DNA of 64,000 bases from Gilvimarinus japonicus (GCF_042847215.1 NZ_AP031500.1:1736001-1800000), one strand, 5' to 3'; shown: positions 44,490 to 53,739, counted from the stretch's first letter. Made by a program: numbers and translations. The notes: generated by a model not told the origin, from the sequence alone.

Positions 44490-46301
44490 ATGCAAAATCC
44501 GCCACTGACTTCGTATCGATCCTCTCTGCCGCCAGGGTGTCAGCCTCGGTTGGCTGAGCTATTACACACTATTATTAGTGCCAAGCAGCTGTCGGTGGTG
44601 TTTCAGCCGATTATTAATATTATCAGTCACAGTATCATCGGTTACGAGGCGCTAGCTCGGGGCCCCAAAAACAGCGAGTTGGAGCGCCCCGATAAATTGT
44701 TTAGCGTGGCCGCCGAGCTTGGCGTGCTGGCGCGTTTAGAGTATGCCTGCCGCGAGGTAGCCTGTCAGAGCTTTGTCGATCAGCAATTGCCGGGAACGTT
44801 ATTTTTGAATATGTCACCGCTGTCGTTTACCGATAGTCACTACCGTGACGGTGTAACTTTGGCTATTTTACGGCGCCTGAACTTAAGCCCCGAACGGGTG
44901 GTGTTTGAGCTGACCGAAAAGCAGCCGATGGACGATTGCGATATTTTGCGCGATGCCTGTGAGCACTTTCAGCGTCAAGGTTTTGCTGTGGCCATTGATG
45001 ACTTAGGGGCGGGTTACGCCGGGCTGCGGATTTGGAGTGAAATTAACCCCGATTACGTAAAGATTGACCGCCATTTTATTACGGGAATAGAGCGCAGCGC
45101 GGTCAAGCGCGAGTTTGTTCGCTTTATGTTGGATATCGCTCAGCGAATAGGCAACAAGGTGATTGCCGAGGGCATTGAGACCGAGCAGGAATTTACCACG
45201 TTGGCGGCGTTGGGGGTCGAGTATATGCAGGGTTATTATTTGGCGCGGCCTAATGCGCAGCCACCTCTCGTGGTGCCGGCGCACATTCAAATTGGCCGCG
45301 CGGTGCCTCGCTCTCACGATCCGTTTCGTCAGACTCTGCGCGAGGTGACGGTATACGAAGAGACGATTAGCCCAACCCTCTCGGCCGGGGATGTGGTCAA
45401 TAAATTGCGCTCGGATGTACGTATTACTTGTTTGCCGGTGGTGAGCGATGCCGGTGCGCCGGTGGGGATGATCAGCCGCTCAGAGCTGCTTAACACTTTT
45501 TCATGGCGCTACTCCTACGAGCTACACGCCAATAAGCCAGTAGCGGATTTTATCAGTCCCCGTACGCTAATAATGAGCATCGATGCAGAGTTGCACGCCG
45601 CGGGACGATTAGTCACCGAAGATCCGGCACAAAATTTAAGTGTCGATATTTTGGTGCACGATCAAGGGCGCTATGTGGGTGTGGCTAAAGTGCGGCGTCT
45701 ACTGCGTAGTATTGCCGATGAAAAGCTGCGCGCGGCGCGACACTCCAATCCGCTAACGGGCTTGCCGGGCAACGTGCCGCTGTACGAGTGGATTGATCAG
45801 CTGTTGTGTCAGCGCTCGGATTTTATCGTTGCTTATTGCGACATTAACCACTTTAAACCCTTTAATGATGCGTTTGGCTACCGGTGTGGTGATGATGTGA
45901 TCATCATGCTGGGGCAGTTGTTGTGTGAGCTGGTCGATCCAGAGTGTGATTTTGTCGGTCACGTGGGCGGCGATGATTTTGTCGTAGTGCTGCAAAGCCA
46001 AGATTGGCAAGCCCGTTGTGGCAATATATTGGAGCGTTTTTCGGCCGCTGTTGCGCAAAGTTTGCCAGCGGACCAGCGTGATTATTGGAGCCCTGATCGT
46101 GAAGGTCGTCGCCGTCGCTTTGGGCCGTTAACCTTGGCGATTGGCTGTGTTCATCCGGATTCAAGCGCCAATATGACCCATCACCATGTGGCCATGTTGC
46201 TGGCCGACGCCAAGCATCGGGCGAAGGAGTTGGGCGGGTCGCAGCTGTTTGTGTCGCGTCGGCGCGCTCCTGCAGCACTGGCTGACAATGGCGCCGCTTG
46301 A
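44490..46301 (+). CDS. EAL-CBS-GGDEF cyclic-di-GMP protein
   Basis: A 603-residue cytosolic protein that could both make and break cyclic-di-GMP. Domain order is EAL (about 20-262), a CBS pair (about 285-410), then GGDEF (about 417-590). In the EAL domain the EAL residues (YEALARG), Asn in LFLNMSP, Glu in FELTEKQ, the paired Asp in IDDLGAG, Lys in VKIDRHF, and Glu in IAEGIETE are present. Hydrolysis is therefore likely. The GGDEF motif reads GGDDF (residues 493-497), a conservative change whose effect is unknown. The CBS pair may sense nucleotides. The FHA gene follows after 62 bases. Confidence 0.92.
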   Translation: MQNPPLTSYRSSLPPGCQPRLAELLHTIISAKQLSVVFQPIINIISHSIIGYEALARGPKNSELERPDKLFSVAAELGVLARLEYACREVACQSFVDQQLPGTLFLNMSPLSFTDSHYRDGVTLAILRRLNLSPERVVFELTEKQPMDDCDILRDACEHFQRQGFAVAIDDLGAGYAGLRIWSEINPDYVKIDRHFITGIERSAVKREFVRFMLDIAQRIGNKVIAEGIETEQEFTTLAALGVEYMQGYYLARPNAQPPLVVPAHIQIGRAVPRSHDPFRQTLREVTVYEETISPTLSAGDVVNKLRSDVRITCLPVVSDAGAPVGMISRSELLNTFSWRYSYELHANKPVADFISPRTLIMSIDAELHAAGRLVTEDPAQNLSVDILVHDQGRYVGVAKVRRLLRSIADEKLRAARHSNPLTGLPGNVPLYEWIDQLLCQRSDFIVAYCDINHFKPFNDAFGYRCGDDVIIMLGQLLCELVDPECDFVGHVGGDDFVVVLQSQDWQARCGNILERFSAAVAQSLPADQRDYWSPDREGRRRRFGPLTLAIGCVHPDSSANMTHHHVAMLLADAKHRAKELGGSQLFVSRRRAPAALADNGAA

Positions 46302-46305
46302 AAAC

Positions 46306-46366
46306 TTTTTGTCTGTGTAGCATTATCAAGATCCTTATATTGGCAGACAAAAGGATCTGACGAATG
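46306..46366 (+). promoter_or_regulatory. Possible pseudoknot covering the ribosome-binding site of the FHA gene
   Basis: Stem 1 pairs TTTTGTCTG (46307-46315) with CAGACAAAA (46344-46352). Stem 2 pairs AGATCC (46329-46334, inside the stem 1 loop) with GGATCT (46353-46358, directly after stem 1). The interleaving defines an H-type pseudoknot. The AAAAGGA ribosome-binding site lies inside it, 9 bases before the ATG. Confidence 0.35.
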
Positions 46367-47230
46367 CTGAAAATCCGCTTTAAAAATAAAAAATACAGTG
46401 CGGTCTGGCTCGTTGAGCCCAGTGTTGGAATAGGTCGGGATAAAAGCAATCAGCTGGTGGTTAGTGCTCCCAATGTCGCCGATCAACATCTCAAAATTAA
46501 TGTTAATCACGAGCAGCTCGAGCTGGTCAATCTGGTTCCCGATAGTGACGTGTTGTTAAACGGCAAGGCCGTAAAGTCCTCTCATCGGTTGCTGCCGAGC
46601 GATGTTATTGCGCTGGCCGGTATTGAGCTTGAAGTGATTGACCCCAAAACTGCTGACTCGGTCGCAGCGGCGCCAACTGCGCCGGCAACAAGCCCTGGCA
46701 CCACGAATCCTCGAGTGCCAAAGTCAACGGGGTGGGCGCTTAAGGCCAACCACGCTGCGCTGCAAAACCGGGTGTTCCCACTGCGTCCTACTAATGTGGT
46801 GGGGCGTTCCAGTGAGTGTGATATCTCGCTTGCTGCGGCGCATTTGTCCCGCCGGCACGCCGAGTTAAGTGTGGTCGAGGGCGTTTTGTATGTAAAAGAC
46901 CTGGGCTCTGCCAATGGCACTTTTGTCAATGGCCGGCAAGTAACCGAAGCACGGGTGAAGCGTGGTGACGAATTGCGATTTGATACTCTGAGCTTTGGGG
47001 TAATTGGCCCAGCCGATGATATGTCGCAAACCACGGTGCGCCAGCCGGGTAAGCCTGCGCTTAATACGGGCAAGCCCAGAGCGCGGCCAGAGCGCGCCGC
47101 TGCGGTATCTACCCCGGCGCAGGATGTGGTCGAGCCCGAGAGTAAACCCCGCTATGGGGCAGCCGGCTTGTTAGTGCTGGCGGCACTGACGGCGATTGTG
47201 GTGGCGGCACTGTATTTGACGCGGGGGTAG
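46364..47230 (+). CDS. Tandem FHA-domain protein with C-terminal membrane anchor
   Basis: A 288-residue protein that should bind phosphothreonine partners. FHA 1 (about 1-92) keeps Gly-Arg (GIGRDKSN) and the NG turn, but the usual Ser-x-x-His is VADQH, so it may be degenerate. FHA 2 (about 125-220) is canonical, with VVGRSSECDI, LSRRHAEL and GSANGTFVNG. A Pro/Arg linker leads to a single C-terminal membrane segment (about 264-285). A matching Ser/Thr kinase gene is not in the window. The next gene begins about 33 bases later on the same strand. Confidence 0.9.
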   Translation: MLKIRFKNKKYSAVWLVEPSVGIGRDKSNQLVVSAPNVADQHLKINVNHEQLELVNLVPDSDVLLNGKAVKSSHRLLPSDVIALAGIELEVIDPKTADSVAAAPTAPATSPGTTNPRVPKSTGWALKANHAALQNRVFPLRPTNVVGRSSECDISLAAAHLSRRHAELSVVEGVLYVKDLGSANGTFVNGRQVTEARVKRGDELRFDTLSFGVIGPADDMSQTTVRQPGKPALNTGKPRARPERAAAVSTPAQDVVEPESKPRYGAAGLLVLAALTAIVVAALYLTRG

Positions 47231-47262
47231 CGGGCTTTAGCTGTGCCAAGCCGACAACGTTT

Positions 47263-47508
47263 ATGACGCAACGTATTGTTTTATTAACCACCAGCGGGTG
47301 TCATCTGTGTGACGATGCCTGCGCGCTATTGGCGGAGCTGGGCGATTCGGTGCAGCTCAATAAGGTGGATATCGCTATGGATGACGCCCTTATCGAACGC
47401 TACGGCTTGCGGATCCCGGTGTTGCGCTCGGCCTGTGGCAGTGAGTTAAATTGGCCGTTTGATGCCGCCGAACTCAGAGGTTGGTTGCGGCGTTTGGAGC
47501 AGGTGTAA
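47263..47508 (+). CDS. Small glutaredoxin-like protein (DUF836)
   Basis: An 81-residue thioredoxin-fold protein with the redox motif SGCHLCDD near residues 11-18. The Pro-containing RIPVLRS segment is at about 44-50. The size and pattern match the DUF836 family of glutaredoxin-like proteins. It probably shares a transcript with the FHA gene. The partner and substrate are unknown. Confidence 0.88.
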   Translation: MTQRIVLLTTSGCHLCDDACALLAELGDSVQLNKVDIAMDDALIERYGLRIPVLRSACGSELNWPFDAAELRGWLRRLEQV

Positions 47509-47545
47509 GCCGGCGTGGGTATTAACTAAAACGTATCAGCTAAAG

Positions 47546-48778
47546 CTACGCCATTTCTGATTGCAGTGCGGCCATGGTGTCGTCTACCCAGGCTAGCGTT
47601 TGTAAATACAGGGCCGACAATGTGTGCGGGTCCAGTTGCTGGGACACCAAAAAATCCCAGTCAATTTTGTTCCAGTCGCCGTGCTCGTAGTGAATAACGG
47701 TTTCCAGTACTTGCCCCTCAATTCCGCTATGCTCCAACAGCGCATCACGCAATGCTGTGCTTAGCTGGATGTCTTCTAGTACTTTCGGTAGCGGGGCGTC
47801 CATAAAAGCCCCGAGCGTTGATAATAAACCTACGGTAAAAAAAGTATCGCACTGAGTACTCGGGCGGGTTTGGCTGGCAATTAATTCGCACAGTTTAGCG
47901 CGGGTAAGCGCTTTTACCGAAAGCTCTGCCGGTTTGTCGCCAAGTTTCGCCATGGCTAGCAAACCGATCCAATTGCGGATAATTTTAAGTCCCAGCAGAG
48001 TTAGTGCTTGGCGCAGCGACTCTATGGTGCGCGGTAAGGCAAACGCGGCCGAGTTAACCAATCGCAGCAGTTTGTAGCTAAGCACCGGGTCGCGGGCAAT
48101 GATGACTTCAATATCTTCAAAGGCAGCATTTGGATCGTTAAGCCGTGCCAGTAACTGCAATACCGCCTGCTTGCTCTCGTTTAAACGCTGACCCTTAATG
48201 ACTTGAGGCTTTTCCAGAAAGTATCCCTGAAACATATCACAGCCCAGTGCGCGGCAGTGTTCCAGCATTTCAAAGGTTTCAATTTTTTCCGCGATAAGCT
48301 GCACGCCCAAAGGCTTTAAATATTTAATGTGCGCAATGAGCGCTTGTTCGCTTAAGGCCAGCACGTCAAGCTTGATGATGTCGGCGTAGGGGATCAGAGA
48401 GGCGCTTTGTTCGGTTAGCACAAAGTCATCTAGGGCAATGGCAAAGCCATCTTCGCGCAACTGTTTTAGGCGGTGGAGTAAGTTGGCGTTAATTACTTCA
48501 CTCTCCAAGACCTCAATCACCAACTGTGACGTGTCAAATGGGTAGCGTGTTGCCATTAATGCCGCGGTAAAGTTAATAAAAGCGCGTTGCTTGCCCACCA
48601 CTTTTTCGATGGACAGCTCGGCAAATGTATTGAGTAATACCTGGGTACTCGCAGAATTGCCGTCGGTAAATTGGGCACGGTTTTGGTGATCGGCACGATA
48701 GAGCAGCTCGTAGGCCACGACTTCCATAGCGCGATTAAAAATTGGTTGCCGTGCCAGCAGCGGAAATTCTTGGGGCAT
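47546..48778 (-). CDS. HDOD protein with degenerate EAL domain
   Basis: A 410-residue protein of the EAL-HDOD architecture. The N-terminal EAL-like domain (about 1-200) begins LLARQPIFNRAMEVVAYELLYRAD. Here ELL replaces the catalytic EAL, and other ligands are altered, so hydrolysis is not expected. The HDOD domain (about 200-390) contains the EVIIARDPVLSYKLLRLVNSAAF region. Such proteins (CdgJ-like) act as non-catalytic regulators of motility in some gammaproteobacteria. It is convergent with the FHA/glutaredoxin pair. Confidence 0.92.
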   Translation of the reverse strand: MPQEFPLLARQPIFNRAMEVVAYELLYRADHQNRAQFTDGNSASTQVLLNTFAELSIEKVVGKQRAFINFTAALMATRYPFDTSQLVIEVLESEVINANLLHRLKQLREDGFAIALDDFVLTEQSASLIPYADIIKLDVLALSEQALIAHIKYLKPLGVQLIAEKIETFEMLEHCRALGCDMFQGYFLEKPQVIKGQRLNESKQAVLQLLARLNDPNAAFEDIEVIIARDPVLSYKLLRLVNSAAFALPRTIESLRQALTLLGLKIIRNWIGLLAMAKLGDKPAELSVKALTRAKLCELIASQTRPSTQCDTFFTVGLLSTLGAFMDAPLPKVLEDIQLSTALRDALLEHSGIEGQVLETVIHYEHGDWNKIDWDFLVSQQLDPHTLSALYLQTLAWVDDTMAALQSEMA

Positions 48779-48913
48779 GAAAACTACCGTGTAGCCTTAG
48801 GGGCAGTGGGCCCTATTATATTGATAATAAGTTCACTCAAAGGTATAAGCCTGATAATTGTTATTGTAGGGCAATTTTCTGCTGGCTGGCAGATGAATTT
48901 GCGTTTTAAGAGG

Positions 48914-48947
48914 AATAAACCCGGCCGCCTGCAAATATGCGGCCGGG
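48914..48947 (-). terminator. Rho-independent terminator of slt
   Basis: CCCGGCCGC and GCGGCCGGG form a perfect 9-base stem. On the minus strand it is followed by TTTATT, just past the slt stop codon. Confidence 0.75.
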
Positions 48948-48957
48948 TACGGCGTTG

Positions 48958-50958
48958 TTACAGGGAGCTTCCCGCTTCGCTCGCGGTAATAAAAGGCTTT
49001 GCTTCGCCCAGTCGGTAGCCGTAAATGACCGAGTAAGACAGCACGTTTTGCACGTATCCGCGGGTCTCACGATAGGGGATGGTCTCGATCCAGACATCGT
49101 AAGGTAGGCTCGCGCTCTTGCTCTTACTTAACCACTGCTTTACGCGGTTAGGGCCGGCGTTGTACGCCGCCGCCGCGAGAATACGATTGCCGTCAAACTG
49201 ATCGAGTAGTTGGTTTAAATAGCGCCCCCCCAAGGCGATATTGGTGGCCGGTTCCAGCAGGTCATAGGTGGAAAAGCTCATGCCGGAGCGATGCGCTGTT
49301 TGTTTGGCGGTCGAGGGCAGCAGCTGCATTAGGCCCAGCGCACCAGCCGAGGAGCGGGCATCGGCGGTAAAAGCGCTCTCTTGGCGGGCGATGGCAAAAA
49401 GCAGGTGCGGTGCTACCGACAAGTCTTTGGCAGTGGTGTTAACGTGCTCTTGATAGGCCAGCGGGAAGCGCAGCTCCAGGTCGTCCCAATAGCGTATTTG
49501 GATCATCGCCTGAATGCCGTTACGGTGCCAGCCCCAGCTTTCGGCCAGTTTGCCGGCGGCGATAATCTGCGGCTCGTCGAGTTTGCGGGTAGTGTGGTAC
49601 CACTCGCGCCGCGCATCCAGGGCTTTGCCTAGAATAAACAGCTCGCGGGCACGCTGTACGCCACCTATTGTTGCAACCTGGTCGCGGGTAACGGCGTCTA
49701 CTGTGGCGGGTTTGTCTACCAGCTCGTAGGGTACTTTTAGGCGGTCAGCGGATAAAAAACCGTAAAAGCTACGGGTTTGCGAGACCAGCTGATAAAGCGT
49801 GGTAATTTGCTCGGATGCGCCACCAGTGTTCTCTAGCGCGCGAGCTTGCCAATAGCGCCAGCGCTCGGAGGCGCGCGCCTTGGGTGGCAACATGGCGATC
49901 CACTTGTTTACCCGATGCCAATCTAGGTTGCGCAGTGCGTCGCGCACTAACCACTCGACTAAGTCTTCTGAGTTAAGCGCCGGGGTGGCCTTTATCAGCG
50001 CCTCAGTCTCGGCAGTGTGACCTTGCCGCAAAAGCCGTACAGCGATGTAACGCTGGGTTTCTAGGCGGGCGTTATCGGCAAACAGCTGCTGAGCGTCGTA
50101 GCGATGCCAGAGCTCGTTGGCCAGCTCGGCATCGCGCAGCGATAAGCGCTGCAGGCCATGCAGAATAATTTGCTGCATATCTGCGCTTTGTTTGCCAAAG
50201 CGCGCCATATCGTTCAGTGCCCGAGGGTTGCGGTCCACTTCATCATAAAGCTCGGCAAGCGCTTTAGTGTCGGGCGACATCAGTTTGGTTACGTAGCGCG
50301 CAAGCGAACGCTGACGCGAATCCATCGCTTTGACAAACCGCTGCCAGGCGATTGCGTCGGTCATGCCCCCTTGCTTCATCCAGTTGGCAAATAGCGGATC
50401 GCAGGCCTTTGGCTGTGAGTGGCCTACATTCCACACCTCAGCGACGTCGCTATAGGCGGTTTTATCGCCCTCTGTGATACGGCCGCGCAAGTAGTAGCAG
50501 GTTAACTCGGTGGTGGCGTTGTCGGCCTGGTATTGATCAACGACATCGGCCCACTTACCTTGCAAGGCAAGCTTCTCGACCCAGCGACGATTGAGCTTGT
50601 CCGCCAAATAAGAGCCCGGGTAATCGCGTTGAAATGCTGCAATATCTTCGGCGGGCAGACGCGACAGGCGACGGCTAATATAGTTGTATTCTAGATAAGG
50701 CTTGAGCGGGTAGTGCTCAAGCTCTGCCAGTAATTCGCGGTATTCGGTATAGCGGCCGCTGCGAATGGCGTTTTGCGCTTGATTATAAAGTTTGCGTTGC
50801 TCGGTTTTGTCGGCAATAGACGGAGGCGCGGCAATGCTGGCAGGGGCCGCATTGGCATAACCGCAGCCGAGCAACATCCCCAGAGCAAAAGCTCCGGCAA
50901 GACGGCCAGTGTTAAGTGTGCCGGTGTATCGAGTAAAGCCAGATCGCAAAAACCGCAT
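48958..50958 (-). CDS. slt: Soluble lytic murein transglycosylase
   Basis: A periplasmic enzyme that cleaves the MurNAc-GlcNAc bond of peptidoglycan with formation of 1,6-anhydro ends. A signal peptide (about 1-38) precedes the alpha-superhelical U and L domains (about 45-490). The catalytic domain then carries Glu527 in RQESAFTADARSSAGALGLMQ and the AYNAGPNRV segment. Length 666 is normal. GAGGTA precedes the start. An LLGC sequence in the leader could be read as a weak lipobox, but ANA/AP is a better cleavage site. The neighbour on the far side is the ABC-F gene, as in Pseudomonas. Confidence 0.95.
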   Translation of the reverse strand: MRFLRSGFTRYTGTLNTGRLAGAFALGMLLGCGYANAAPASIAAPPSIADKTEQRKLYNQAQNAIRSGRYTEYRELLAELEHYPLKPYLEYNYISRRLSRLPAEDIAAFQRDYPGSYLADKLNRRWVEKLALQGKWADVVDQYQADNATTELTCYYLRGRITEGDKTAYSDVAEVWNVGHSQPKACDPLFANWMKQGGMTDAIAWQRFVKAMDSRQRSLARYVTKLMSPDTKALAELYDEVDRNPRALNDMARFGKQSADMQQIILHGLQRLSLRDAELANELWHRYDAQQLFADNARLETQRYIAVRLLRQGHTAETEALIKATPALNSEDLVEWLVRDALRNLDWHRVNKWIAMLPPKARASERWRYWQARALENTGGASEQITTLYQLVSQTRSFYGFLSADRLKVPYELVDKPATVDAVTRDQVATIGGVQRARELFILGKALDARREWYHTTRKLDEPQIIAAGKLAESWGWHRNGIQAMIQIRYWDDLELRFPLAYQEHVNTTAKDLSVAPHLLFAIARQESAFTADARSSAGALGLMQLLPSTAKQTAHRSGMSFSTYDLLEPATNIALGGRYLNQLLDQFDGNRILAAAAYNAGPNRVKQWLSKSKSASLPYDVWIETIPYRETRGYVQNVLSYSVIYGYRLGEAKPFITASEAGSSL

Positions 50959-51301
50959 AGCGGTACCTCTAAAACGTTAAATCGCTGCGATTGCTACCGT
51001 CCTGTGGTGAGGGTGATGGCAGCGTCCGCTGCCCAGCGGCGCAGGTTGAAGCCATCGCGTCGCTTACGATCCCCCAAAAGTGGATTCTATTGGTACTAGA
51101 TCGTTCATTATTATGATGTTTTTGCCGACAGAACCCTGTCTGCCAGCGGTATTTACAGGTATCATGCTGCCACTTTTTTGATCTCAATTGCAACTATTTC
51201 TGTCCTTATTCCCTACCTTAACTGCAATCGGTAAGAGTTTGTTTTTTGGCTATAAGTCGGAATGAGCGACGTGCACTAACCACACAGGTGATAGAACGAC
51301 T
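50959..51301. other. slt/ABC-F divergent intergenic region
   Basis: I see no gene, repeat or clear hairpin in these 343 bases. They must hold the divergent promoters of slt and the ABC-F gene. A short AGGTGATAG before the ABC-F ATG may be its ribosome-binding site. Confidence 0.5.
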
Positions 51302-53251
51302 ATGGCACTGCTGACAGTAGATGGCGCCCAGTTAAATTATGGTTTACAGATCTTGCTCGACAAAGTGGATTTTGTCGTCGAAAGAGGTCAGCGTTGGTGC
51401 TTAATTGGCCGCAATGGCGCGGGGAAATCCAGCTTTTTGAAGGTGCTGACCGGCGAGGTCACACTCGACGGCGGCAGTGTCACGGTGGATCGCGGTGTGC
51501 GGGTGGCGCGCTTAGAGCAAGAGCTGCCTGAAGCAGACGGCCGCACCGTATTTGATGTGGTGGCCGAGGGGTTGCCCGGTGTCGGGCAGTTACTGGCCCG
51601 TTACTACCAATTGACAGAAGGGGCTGGGCAGCTCGCCGAGGGTGCTGATGCGGCCGCCTCCGATGCCTGGGTTGAGGAGTTGACCCGCATTCAGGGACAG
51701 CTCGAGGCACTCGATGGCTGGGCTTTACAGCAAAAAGTCGATGCAATCCTCACGCGCCTCGAGCTGACCGGCAGTGCACCTATGGCGTCACTGTCTGGTG
51801 GCTGGCGCCGCCGAGTGGCCCTGGCGCAAGCGTTAGTGGTAGAGCCCGATATTTTGTTAATGGACGAGCCGACTAACCATCTGGATATCGCGGCTATTGA
51901 GTGGCTGGAAAAAGCGCTTATCGCCTATACTGGTGCGCTTATTTTTATCACCCACGATCGTGCTTTGCTGCGCTCGGTGGCGACCCATATTGCTGAGCTT
52001 GATCGCGGACACCTCCGCACTTGGTCGGGCAACTATCAAAGTTTTTTAGAGTACCGCGAGCGGGCGTTAGCCGAAGAGGCGCGCCATAACGAACTGTTTG
52101 ATAAAAAATTAGCGCAAGAAGAAGTATGGATTCGCCAGGGGATTAAAGCGCGCCGTACCCGTAACGAAGGGCGTGTTAGAGCCTTAAAAGATATGCGCGA
52201 TGAGCGTCGGCAGCGTCGCGTGCAACAGGGCAATGCGAGTTTTGATTTAGGCAAGGCGGGGCTGTCGGGCAAGTTAGTTGCCGAGCTGAAAGACGTAAGT
52301 TTTGCCTACGGCGGCCGCACAATTATTGATCGTTTTTCTACGCGGATTATCCGTGGCGACCGCATCGGTTTGGTTGGCCCCAACGGCGCAGGCAAGAGTA
52401 CGCTGCTAAAATTGGTGCTGGGTGAGTTAACCCCGGATGCCGGGTCCGTAAAGCTTGGCACTAATTTAAGTGTGGCTTATTTTGACCAGTTGCGCGATCA
52501 GCTCGATTTAAACAAAAGTGCTGTCGATAATGTCTCGGAGGGTCGTGACAGTATCGAAATTAACGGCAAATCGAAGCATGTTATCTCTTATTTAAGCGAC
52601 TTTTTATTTTCCGGTGAGCGCGCCCGAACCCCTGTGCGGGCGTTGTCAGGCGGGGAGCGCAACCGTGTATTGCTGGCCAAGCTGTTTAGCAAAAGCGCAA
52701 ATATCCTAGTGCTCGATGAGCCCACTAACGATCTTGATGTAGAGACGCTGGAGTTGTTAGAAGAGGTGCTTGGTCAGTTTGATGGCACGGTGCTGTTGGT
52801 GAGTCACGACCGGGCCTTTTTAAACAACTTGGTGAGTAGCGTTTTTGCACTTGAGGGGCACGGTCAGGTTCGCGAATACATTGGCGGTTATGATGATTGG
52901 TTGCGGCAAGGTGGCAAGTGGGTAGAGCCTGGCGCGGCTGCTGGTGGTGGCACTGCGCAGCCCGCAGCGCAAAGTAGCTCGGCGCCCGCGCCAGCAAGTG
53001 CTAGTCCAGCGAAATCTCCGCCAGCTAAAAAGCTCTCTTACAAGCTGCAACGGGAGTTTGATGCATTGCCCGAGAAAATTGAAAAGCTCGAAGCGCACAT
53101 TGAACAATTGCAATTGCAAATGGCAGAGCCCGATTTTTACAGTTTGCCGGCCGAGCAAGTGGATGAGCATTTGCGCCAAGTAGCCGAGGTACAAAAGCAA
53201 TTGGATGATTGCTTTGAGCGTTGGGCAGAGCTTGAAGACATGGGTGGTTAA
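51302..53251 (+). CDS. ABC-F ATPase, Uup-like
   Basis: A soluble tandem ATPase of the ABC-F family, which acts on ribosomes or DNA repair intermediates, not in transport. It contains two ATP-binding cassettes: Walker A GRNGAGKSS and GPNGAGKST, signatures LSGGWRRRVALAQAL and LSGGERNRVLLAKLF, and Walker B ILLMDEPTNHLD and ILVLDEPTNDLD. The linker between them is basic. An Ala/Pro-rich spacer and a C-terminal coiled coil (about 570-645) match Uup. Length 649 equals Uup. Confidence 0.95.
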   Translation: MALLTVDGAQLNYGLQILLDKVDFVVERGQRWCLIGRNGAGKSSFLKVLTGEVTLDGGSVTVDRGVRVARLEQELPEADGRTVFDVVAEGLPGVGQLLARYYQLTEGAGQLAEGADAAASDAWVEELTRIQGQLEALDGWALQQKVDAILTRLELTGSAPMASLSGGWRRRVALAQALVVEPDILLMDEPTNHLDIAAIEWLEKALIAYTGALIFITHDRALLRSVATHIAELDRGHLRTWSGNYQSFLEYRERALAEEARHNELFDKKLAQEEVWIRQGIKARRTRNEGRVRALKDMRDERRQRRVQQGNASFDLGKAGLSGKLVAELKDVSFAYGGRTIIDRFSTRIIRGDRIGLVGPNGAGKSTLLKLVLGELTPDAGSVKLGTNLSVAYFDQLRDQLDLNKSAVDNVSEGRDSIEINGKSKHVISYLSDFLFSGERARTPVRALSGGERNRVLLAKLFSKSANILVLDEPTNDLDVETLELLEEVLGQFDGTVLLVSHDRAFLNNLVSSVFALEGHGQVREYIGGYDDWLRQGGKWVEPGAAAGGGTAQPAAQSSSAPAPASASPAKSPPAKKLSYKLQREFDALPEKIEKLEAHIEQLQLQMAEPDFYSLPAEQVDEHLRQVAEVQKQLDDCFERWAELEDMGG

Positions 53252-53253
53252 GC

Positions 53254-53277
53254 GCGCCTACGCTAACGTTTAGGCGC
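53254..53277. terminator. Small hairpin between convergent ABC-F and universal stress genes
   Basis: GCGCCTA and TAGGCGC are perfectly paired around a 10-base loop directly after the ABC-F stop codon. No T-run follows, so its strength as a terminator is doubtful. Confidence 0.4.
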
Positions 53278-53295
53278 TGGGGCTTTGCCAGGTGC

Positions 53296-53739
53296 TTAGT
53301 CCTCTTTGCGCTCGACGCGGATGGCCAGCACATCACAGCTGGCGCCGTGTAGCACGCTGTTAGAGGTAGAGCCGAGCAGTAACGCAAAGCCTTTTCGGCC
53401 GTGGCTGCCTACGGCGATTAAGTCGGCGTTGATTTGTTTGGCTAAATGGTGCAACTCGGTTGCCGGCTGTCCCACCAAAACGTGTTCTTGCTCGATTGTG
53501 CAGTCGACATCCTTAATAAGACGCAGCAGCTCTTGCTCGGCTTTAATTTGCAGCTGATCTTGTACTTCTGATAAATCGATTGGCATATCGCCGCCATAGG
53601 CAAAGGTCAGCGGCTCAATGACGTGCGCAACCGTTAGTTTAGCGCCACACGCGTGGGCCAATATAGCCGCTTTATGCAAAACATCGGGGCACTCACGGGT
53701 AAGGTCAAGGCCCACCAATATATGTTGGTATGAACTCAT
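53296..53739 (-). CDS. Universal stress protein, UspA family
   Basis: A 147-residue alpha/beta protein. The N-terminal HILVGLDLTRE strand and Asp, and the C-terminal ATP-binding-type loop VGSHGRKGFALLLGSTSNSVLH are visible, so it is probably a nucleotide-binding member. AAGGAG precedes the ATG. It stands alone on the minus strand. In Pseudomonas a universal stress gene holds the same place near slt and topA. Confidence 0.94.
   Translation of the reverse strand: MSSYQHILVGLDLTRECPDVLHKAAILAHACGAKLTVAHVIEPLTFAYGGDMPIDLSEVQDQLQIKAEQELLRLIKDVDCTIEQEHVLVGQPATELHHLAKQINADLIAVGSHGRKGFALLLGSTSNSVLHGASCDVLAIRVERKED

Noticed and set aside
46306..46358. The inverted repeat before the FHA gene as a terminator
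   Set aside because: The loop is 28 bases and no T-run follows; the interleaved second pairing fits a pseudoknot better.
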